DNA of 64,000 bases from Bimuria novae-zelandiae CBS 107.79 (Eukaryota > Ascomycota > Dothideomycetes > Pleosporales > Didymosphaeriaceae): the NCBI GenBank assembly GCA_010015655.1, contig ML976736.1:275927-339926 (forward strand), given 5' to 3'. The position numbers and the translations under genes were made by a program. Shown piece after piece: positions 57,770-64,000 of the stretch. Below the pieces are notes generated by a model that saw only the letters and a program-made list of their open reading frames with translations, did no database searches and was not told where the DNA came from. Numbering within the stretch: the first letter of the stretch is position 1; every line of letters begins with the position of its first letter.

Positions 57770-58880
57770 TAAGATTAAGGAAGCTATTATTCTCCTTACT
57801 TAAGCACTCTTTAATTATAATAGCCTAAAGCTACTAGCGTAAGTTTTAGTAGGCTTAAGTAGGTATATTAGCTCCTGAAAGGACATTATCCATTATTTAA
57901 AAACTATCTATTACAATACCCTTATCTATTACTATAAACTTACTAAAGAGCTACACGATGTTATCCTTAGAAGATAGCTTTATTATTTAAAAGGAACTTA
58001 TAAAAAGGCTCTTATACTCTTAATAGAATACTTTAAAGTTAGTAGTATAAATTTAAAAAATGTTAGAAATTTTTTAAACCGCGATAGCGATGTGCTCTAA
58101 GAGCTAAATAGTCTTTAAATAAAAAATAATAAGGCCTAAATTAATAGTAGTCTTGCTTTTAAAAGAGGTATAGTAATTAATAATAGTAACCTTATAAGTA
58201 GAATAAAACGCGTTAAGGTTAATAAAAAAGACTTTTTATTCCTAGCTACTTTTTAAATCTTTATTCATAAGGTAACTTATACTATTAACTATAATATTAG
58301 CAAACTCTTCGTGGCTAACTTTATTAAGAGCAGGCTAAATCTAGGTAAGAAAAGAAGTTAGTAAAGCATACCCTAAAATTATCTAGAATAAGTTAGACTA
58401 AAGTATATTTATTTAGTGTAGCTAATAAGCTTATAGGTATAGCACTCCTTATAGGATACTATCTTACCCGCTAGCACCTACTAATAGACGCGTTTATGAG
58501 TAATATAATTAATAATTTAGCGCTTAATTATCGCGCGTAGCAAAATTAGACTATAAAAGCTAAGATTATTAAATTAGTAAGTGCGCATATCTAGGCTAAT
58601 AAAAAACTAAAAAGGAAGTTAAAAGAGTAAAAAGACAAGTTAGAAGGTAAGAAAAAGGAGAGAAAGTATAAAAAAGAGTCTAAAACTTACTTTATAAGTT
58701 TTAGAAGAACTAAACTTCCTACTAAGCTAGCTAAGAAGAATTATACTAGCGTTAAAAATAGTAGTTTTATTCCTAAAGAGCTTAGTCTTCTTAAGTTAGT
58801 AGTTAGGTAACTATAATAGGAATAGGCCTTTTTCTATTTTATTATTAAAATTAGTAGTATACTTTTTATGCTTAAGAGCT
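57770..58880 (+). pseudogene. Accessory sense ORF downstream of Gypsy-1 pol (RIP-degraded, function unknown)
   Basis: A single plus-strand frame is readable over about 1 kb with interruptions that are mainly TAA/TAG: KDIIHYLKTIYYNTLIYYYKL, TKELHDVILRR*LYYLKGTYK, then ISKLFVANFIKSRLNLGKKR. From about 58590 there is a Lys-rich coiled-coil-like tail (KKLKRKLKE.KDKLEGKKKE). It has no Gypsy gag-pol signature. It could be an element accessory gene, a captured host gene, or a piece of another transposon without visible borders. Confidence 0.4.
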
Positions 58881-58899
58881 CTTATCGCATAGCTATTAC

Positions 58900-59122
58900 T
58901 GTAACGAGGTAGGCACGGTCGAACACGTGGCCTTCTCTCGCTTATAGAGGTTCCGGCTAGGCTAGGATCAAACACTAGCGCTAGTGGCTGACCCTAGCAT
59001 ATCCTATATATATTATACTATACGAGTAATACTTGGCTTAAGTATTCTCGTGCGTACCTTTTGGTGCAGGTGAGGAAGTCACATAGTATTGGCTTAGTAA
59101 GCGGGGCGCTTACCTCATTACA
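58900..59122. repeat. Foreign solo LTR inside Gypsy-1 (223 bp)
   Basis: TGTAACGAGGTA...TACCTCATTACA, inverted ends with one mismatch, flanked by a perfect 5-bp duplication ATTAC (58895-58899 and 59123-59127). It has higher G/C than the surrounding DNA and matches no other LTR in this window. Confidence 0.85.
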
Positions 59123-59497
59123 ATTACGCGAAGGGCTAGCTATCTTATTAAAATAAGGAGAGGAATTAGATTATAAAGTTAAACAAGACTAGGCTAAAAG
59201 TAAGACATTATAGCGCACAAATTAAACAAAAAAAAAGAAAGTATAAAAAAGTAAGGTTTAGAAGCTAGGCGAAAAGCAATTTTATATATATAATAATAAG
59301 TAAACGTACTAGCGCGAACACACCGCTATAGTAACTACTTGTAGTAAGAATATAAAAATAGACACGTAAAAATAAAACTAATAAGAATTTTATAATAGTA
59401 CAAAGATTATAAGTAGATAATAAAATAACTATAAAGCTATATAAGTAAGATAAAATGCGGAGATTTTTCTTTACCCTTAATAGAGGGAGGAGAGGTA

Positions 59498-59658
59498 TAT
59501 AATAGGCTACGCCTAGTTATTACCTTAGATCCTTAACCTTTAGTTATGCAAACCCTAAATATATAAGTTTAATGTCTAAAGCTTAACTTTAGACTCTCTA
59601 TTAAATTTATAAGTATTCTTCTAGCACCTTTAACTCCTTGAGCTCCCAGCCCCTTACA
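59498..59658 (+). repeat. 3' LTR of Gypsy-1 (161 bp)
   Basis: Starts TATAATAGGCTACGCC, the RIPped form of TGTAATGGGCTACGCC, and ends CCTTACA. Confidence 0.85.
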
Positions 59659-60160
59659 TAGAATATGCCTACTAATAATTATCTTTATAATTTTCTATAT
59701 TAGGTTATTAAGAGCGTTTTTCTTCTTTTACTATGCTACTAGCATTATTACGTAAAATCTATACTAGAAAGTGTAGTAATCTTATTTAGTTCTTATAGAT
59801 TTATTTAGTTTAATATTATCGTTTCCTTAGATAATACTTAAATCTATATTAGGTACGTTATCCTTTTTAAATAAGCGTAGTAGTCGCTCCTTAAGTTTCT
59901 TATTATATGTTTTCTTAACAGTATCTACTATTAAATTTAGGTTATAATAGTCTTAGATTTTATATACCTTAGTGGTCCTCTTTCGTAGAGAGATCTACTT
60001 TAACTAATTACTTAGCTTATGAAAATAATTATCTCCTTAATAATTAGCTTATCATCTTATTACTTATTACAGCAAACGAAAGCTTATTATGTTAATCTCC
60101 GTCGTGGAAAGCGCGTGTAGTAAGTAAGTAGGTAAAATATAAACTATATTTAAATTAATC
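59659..60160 (-). pseudogene. Copia-C 5' internal region (gag remnant)
   Basis: By position this is the part of Copia-C between its 5' LTR/PBS and the Gypsy-1 insertion site, so it should hold the start of gag on the minus strand. It is AT-rich with stops in all frames and no motif is legible. Confidence 0.45.
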
Positions 60161-60178
60161 GTATACGAGGCTTATAAC
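60161..60178 (-). promoter_or_regulatory. Primer-binding site of Copia-C (RIPped half-tRNA initiator-Met type)
   Basis: On the minus strand the LTR is followed by GTTATAAGCCTCGTATAC. Its first ten bases equal the Copia-A site GTTATGAGCC with one G-to-A change, so the same initiator-Met half-tRNA primer is likely. Confidence 0.55.
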
Positions 60179-60327
60179 TATAATGGATAAAATAGGTAGT
60201 AAGTGGGTATAAGAGACTAAGTTAATTATAATAAGTTAAATAGAGAAACTACTTAAGTAGCATAACAGTGATTAGCAACTAGTCTACATTAGGTTTGTAT
60301 TATGTAATATCGTACTCCACTCTAATA
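60179..60327 (-). repeat. 5' LTR of Copia-C (minus strand)
   Basis: 149 bp, starts TATAATGGATAAAATAGG where the partner has TGTAAGGGATAAGATGGG, and is followed by TCTAT. Confidence 0.85.
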
Positions 60328-60332
60328 TCTAT

Positions 60333-61384
60333 ACTATAGATAATAAATACTCCCCTATAATTAACACGCTATTACACGATAAGTAGGATAAGATCTTTAT
60401 TATAACGCAGGTTTTAAAGGCGTTTTATAAGAATATAAAGTTACTAGAGTATAACGCTAGTAGCAGCGAATTTAGAAGCTTATAGTAAATAATTATTAAT
60501 ATATAAAAATCCACGTAGTTTTTAGTAGTAATAATAAAACTAGCGTCTATTATATTAAAGTCTTTAAGCACTATAACTATATAGTCTTTAGCGTTACACT
60601 CGCCCTTAAGAAGCTTATTATATACTTTAAAAATCTTATCTTTAATATATTATTACTATATTGTGTAGCTACTACCCACTACCTGTTCCTACGACTCTCC
60701 TAGTTTAAGACGTACTAGTGAATGCATGAGCTGTGGCATAAAAAGGCGGAAAAGTCTATTAAAGACGTCTTTAAATAATACTTAAGGGTAGAGGATCTCT
60801 ATAAGAGAGATAATAATAAATAGCTACTTAAACTACTTAGTATACGTAAAGTCTTTAGCGCGTACGCTAGTAATAATTATAAAATTTATATAATATATAT
60901 TAATAATTACTTTCTTACTAGTAGGAATAGCTTTACGTAGTACAAACGTATAACTTAGCTAAATAAGTACTTTAATAATTATTAAAAAGATAAACTTATT
61001 ATATTAGCGTCCCCTAATTTAGCAGCTTTACTCTAAGATCCACACCGCTGGTGGACGGAGATAGGGCAGAAACATTACCTAATCGTCTACAAAATGGCCA
61101 TGGATCACCTCTCCGTGCCAGCCACCTCGTGCGACTGCGAGCGCTGTTTCTCCTCCCCCAAACGTACAGTCACGTGCGATCGCAACTCACTGTCCCCAGA
61201 GGTGATAGAAGCTCTCCAGCTTCAAAAGAACTGGCTGAGGAGAGACGCGGTCACGAGTTACCTCACCTAGCTGGTTGCCCACATCGTCAAGAAGGAGGGA
61301 GAGCAGCAGAAGGAGCAGAAGGAGGGCGACGACGTCGCTAACGAGCTCCCTAGCGACCTCTCCACCAAGGTCCTTCCCGATTAG
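60333..61384 (+). pseudogene. hAT transposase C-terminal part with dimerisation domain
   Basis: Up to about 61030 the frame is RIPped. From 61035 it becomes clean and continues in register: HRWWTEIGQKHYLIVYKMA, MDHLSVPATSCDCERCFSS, then SPEVIEALQLQKNWLRRD. This is the hAT C-terminal dimerisation domain (family: L-S-I-P-A-x-S-A-x-x-E-R-x-F-S ... E-A-L-x-x-L-K-x-W). TAG at 61268-61270 is followed by an in-frame tail rich in Glu/Lys/Asp to TAG 61382-61384. The downstream right inverted repeat starts 148 bp later. Confidence 0.85.
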
Positions 61385-61532
61385 GCAATTTCTATATACT
61401 CTACGGCCCGTACGGCCAGAAATTGGACCTCTACGCTGTACGTAACGCACTTCCCTCACTGCCTTGGTGTGCCTACGTACGTATTTCCCCCTATTACCCG
61501 CACGAACGTACGGGAGCTCGGTGCGGTGCAGT

Positions 61533-61554
61533 GTACTGTACGTTGAAAGCGCTG
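61533..61554 (-). repeat. Right terminal inverted repeat of hAT element
   Basis: Exact reverse complement of 39059-39080, followed by GTCTCCAG. Confidence 0.9.
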
Positions 61555-61562
61555 GTCTCCAG

Positions 61563-63470
61563 GCCAAGTATGTATTTAGGAGCAGTAAATAATCGCCGCT
61601 GTTAGTAGAGAAATATTACTAAATCTCCCGTGTCCTGGCTTCTGCGTTCTTTATATCGAGTGGTAGACCTTCTCGCGGCTTATATATGTGCGCACGAAGC
61701 TGTAGCATTGTAGAGGTAATGTAAATTAAAGCAGGTTCTTTATCCTAAGAAAATAAATCGCGGTTGCGACGTCTTCGCGCTCATTCCATTTTAATTCAGG
61801 AACCGCGCGTAAAAACATGTTATAGGTAAATGTGTCAGTTTATCCTGAGAGATGAAGAGTGAGTTCACCCTGGAACGATCATAATTTAATAAAGGTAGTC
61901 GTGGGATAGTAAATGCTCCAGTTCGGAACCTTTTTTCTCCCTAAGATATAACAATTACCGTCGATCCCATACGTCAATCATGAACCGCCACCAAGCCATA
62001 TCGTCGACCGCCGACGACAATAAGCCCGGTTGCGAGATTGGCTCACTCTCCTACTTTCCCAGACACCCGACCCACAGACCCCAACCCTCGCGCCAATGAC
62101 GCCCTCGCGCGCACAGCGACGTAAAACAACTCTATTGTGCCAATTATCACGTCCATATTACTCCTTTAAACCTCTCTGTTAATAGTCACAGTCCCTTACG
62201 TAACGTTACGGTTCCTTGTGCGCGGCACATCCATCCATCGAGATTGCGTCCTTAACAAGGTCATTAGTTCGCGTGCCCCACACCCTTAACAGTTACAACA
62301 ACAGCACTCAATAAAATACCAGCTGATCTCGCATGCTGCTACCCAACAGGAGAACATTTCAAGCGCTTCTTCAGCTGCCCTATCATTTCTGAGATGCGAT
62401 GAAGAGTTCTCGCGGACTTGCATCCTGTCACAAGTGAATTGGCGACAAATGAGTGATCGCTCAACATTGCTGAACACTGTCCTCTTCAATAGGTCCAAAG
62501 CATCGCACATCTGGGCTCATGCATAACTTAAGTGACTAGACCGTGGCCTCGTTCTCCATGGCAAGAATCTATAGAATCCCGAAGAGATATGTGAATGCTG
62601 GGGTCTTTCTCAGGTGTCCACACGCCCAATCAAGTGAATGGAAAAGGTAATAGAATTATTATAGCCAGGGGGGACTTATACTTGATAACAAGGAGCATTA
62701 GGTTGACAGAGGCTGCCTTTTGAGTAGATTTGGCTGTAGCGATGGCGTTCTTCCGCGGCAAAGGAAGGTGGCACCTTTCTCCAAAAGGGACATCTGGATT
62801 GTAGATGCTTGTGACCAAAATGCATCGCGCGGCTTTTCTCACATCCGTAACGAGACTGCGTAAACAGTTGCGGCATACTGACTAAACGGTGTGGCGGAAA
62901 AACGTTGTTTTTTGAGGCACATGCGTGCGATTTTGGTGATAGCGTGCGGTTAAAGTTCATTGGACGACGAGGCTTGGAGATTGTTGAGGTCTTCGACAAC
63001 GTTGTTCCAAATGTAGGAAATCGGCGGGACAGTCTTTCTGGACGGTCACTTCCGTATTTCCGCAATGAGATCGCGGTTCTGACGCGACGGACGTACGTAT
63101 ACTAAAGTGTGCGCTCGACTCCAATCAGCCAGCGGCGTCTAAAAGATAAAATCCGCTGATTGATGTCGAATTTCGAACCCGAATGTATCCGGAACCTTGC
63201 CCGGTAGATTGGTGTTGTGAATTAAGAGAGCCGAAATATCCGTCATTAGATCTCCGTCCCAAGAATAGCTCTCCAGAAACTGGGTGGGGACGTACCGAGG
63301 AAGCAGTCATCTTCATACAACCGAGAAAGAGGATCGCAGTTGGACTTTTGAATAGCAAGCATTGATTGACTGCGACCATCAGGCATGTTCTGATAGTCTG
63401 ACTAACGATTGTTCTTTACCATGAACGTCATCGAATATCGCATGGAACTCACCCTAGCTTAAAAATTAAA
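61563..63470. other. Host DNA with weak minus-strand coding signals
   Basis: Normal composition, not RIPped. A minus-strand frame at 62286-62510 (MCDALDLLKRTVFSNVERS, then AAEEALEMFSCWVAAC) reads like a helical protein fragment, and short minus frames continue at 62630-62842 and 62676-63065, but no family, start or splice structure could be fixed. Confidence 0.35.
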
Positions 63471-63479
63471 TGTTATACT

Positions 63480-64000
63480 GATCCTAGTACTCGGTGTCCA
63501 AGTGATCTAAGGTCCGCTGCCAAAGCGCACGCTTATGAGAGGCCTGCCTTAACATTCTTATTGCTTCTTCGCGCGCTGTTTGGAATTCGAATGGTGCGGT
63601 CACAATTCTTATGAATTCTCTGGGCTTGGAAGGCACAGACGGCGTTTGTAAAGTTCCTTGCTAGATGTGTCTCTCTCGTAACCAGTTCAAGGCTGTTCTG
63701 ATCGATTCCTCCGCACCACTGAAGTTGTGGTGAGACTGTTGAGATTCTCCGGAACGAGGTGTGTATTGAGAGGTAGCGAGGGTACGTTGCTTGTCCAGGA
63801 ATGTCTGCATGTCGTCTGCTAGTAACTATGTCGCTCTGGTTCTCTCTCGCACTACCAAAGGTATTGTAGATTCATCTGGAACAAAGTGTGAGCCTAGAGG
63901 AAGCGAAGGCAAGTTCCTCGTCTTGAGCCATGTCTGCATTTCGTCCGCTTGTAGTCATGATTTCCTAGTTGTTTCCCGCACCAACAAAGGCCTCGCGAAA
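63480..64000 (-). pseudogene. Decayed minus-strand gene with a 43-residue tandem repeat
   Basis: On the minus strand two consecutive 129-bp units read PLLVRETTRKS*LQADEMQTW and PLVVRERTRAT*LLADDMQTF, followed by SGAEESIRTALNWLRER near 63700-63670. Each unit has a stop at the same place (TGA at 63957-63955, TAG at 63828-63826), probably a former TGG Trp codon. Another stop follows at about 63666. The product is unknown and the gene runs off the right edge. Confidence 0.45.

Larger units (their letters stand above)
44756..59658 (+). mobile_element. Ty3/Gypsy element 1, RIPped, split by Gypsy element 2 and a foreign solo LTR
   Basis: LTRs at 44756-44911 and 59498-59658. Target duplication TAGGA / TAGAA (4 of 5; the difference is G to A). 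Excluding nested insertions it is about 7.5 kb. Gag zinc knuckle, reverse transcriptase, integrase and a chromodomain-like block occur in Gypsy order on the plus strand. Confidence 0.88.
40972..60327 (-). mobile_element. Ty1/Copia element, family C, minus strand, split by nested Gypsy element
   Basis: Two 149-bp direct repeats (40972-41120 and 60179-60327) with ends TGTAAGGG...CTCTAATA (reading TGTTAGAG...CTTACA on the minus strand before RIP). The flanks are TCTTT and TCTAT (4 of 5 equal). Without the nested Gypsy it is about 4.45 kb. Minus-strand coding signals and a primer-binding site next to the right LTR give the orientation. Confidence 0.85.
39059..61554 (+). mobile_element. hAT DNA transposon enlarged to 22.5 kb by nested insertions
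   Basis: 22-bp terminal inverted repeats (39059-39080 and 61533-61554) are flanked by an 8-bp duplication ATCTCCAG / GTCTCCAG (39051-39058 and 61555-61562, 7 of 8 equal), the target length of the hAT superfamily. A hAT dimerisation domain lies just inside the right end. The hAT sequence itself is 39059-40971 plus 60333-61554 (about 3.1 kb). The rest is nested LTR elements. Confidence 0.88.

Noticed and set aside
58900..59122. 223-bp element with inverted 12-bp ends as a MITE
   Set aside because: The perfect 5-bp duplication and TG...CA ends fit a solo LTR better, although the inverted ends are longer than usual.
39081..61030. A novel gene cluster in the 22-kb AT-rich block
   Set aside because: The block resolves into known transposon classes by LTRs, target duplications and pol motifs. 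The only unexplained coding signals are the two accessory ORFs reported as findings.
62286..63065. Minus-strand open frames as a host gene
   Set aside because: Some helical character, but no start, splice signals or family; kept only as a weak signal in the regional entry.

Overview
This window is a repeat-dominated piece of a filamentous ascomycete genome (Pezizomycotina; a Dothideomycete such as a Pleosporales species is plausible, but the sequence alone does not settle the lineage). The evidence is short spliceosomal introns, a secreted NLP (necrosis- and ethylene-inducing-like protein) gene of the plant-associated fungal type, and long blocks that have almost no CpA/TpG dinucleotides and are full of TAA/TAG stops inside recognisable transposon reading frames. 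That last pattern is the signature of repeat-induced point mutation (RIP). I see no tRNA, rRNA or CRISPR array.

Layout. 1-4206: 3' three quarters of a Ty1/Copia element (family A, copy 1). 4207-5522: decayed repeat DNA. 5523-18616: a PiggyBac-like DNA transposon split by an old Copia (family B, 6920-17754), which is itself split by a younger family-B copy (9383-14889). 18619-20946: a small non-RIPped island carrying the one confidently intact host gene, the NLP (19854-20631, one intron). 20947-21161: solo family-A LTR. 21167-28269: host DNA, probably one gene, interrupted by a complete family-A Copia (22513-27897, with a 275-N assembly gap). 28561-29561: a basic/acidic host gene of unknown function with a frame problem near its end. 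29562-33176: host DNA without a supportable gene. 33179-36400: two Fot1/pogo-type transposons. 36410-39050: host or decayed DNA with degenerate repeats. 39059-61554: a hAT transposon enlarged to 22.5 kb by nested insertions: a minus-strand Copia (family C, 40972-60327), inside it a Gypsy (44756-59658), and inside that a chromodomain Gypsy (48578-55762) and a foreign solo LTR (58900-59122). 61563-64000: host DNA with a decayed minus-strand gene at the right edge.

Most insertions are delimited by target-site duplications (5 bp for LTR elements, 8 bp for hAT, TA for pogo), so the order of insertion can be read directly. The functional genes visible are few. The NLP is a predicted secreted plant-active cytolysin in a 2.3-kb gap between a transposon and a solo LTR, the two-speed genome setting known for fungal effectors. 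The transposons are almost all dead by point mutation rather than by indels: family-B copy 9383-14889 still has one uninterrupted frame register of about 1,593 codons despite dozens of stops.

I did not find a new defence or biosynthetic system. The most unusual signals are the deep nest, the apparent half-tRNA primer-binding sites of three Copia families, extra ORFs (one antisense) between pol and the 3' LTR of the Gypsy elements, a stop codon shared by two Copia copies, one-strand TpG-to-TpA mutation in the younger Copia, and a sharp RIP boundary within the hAT transposase.
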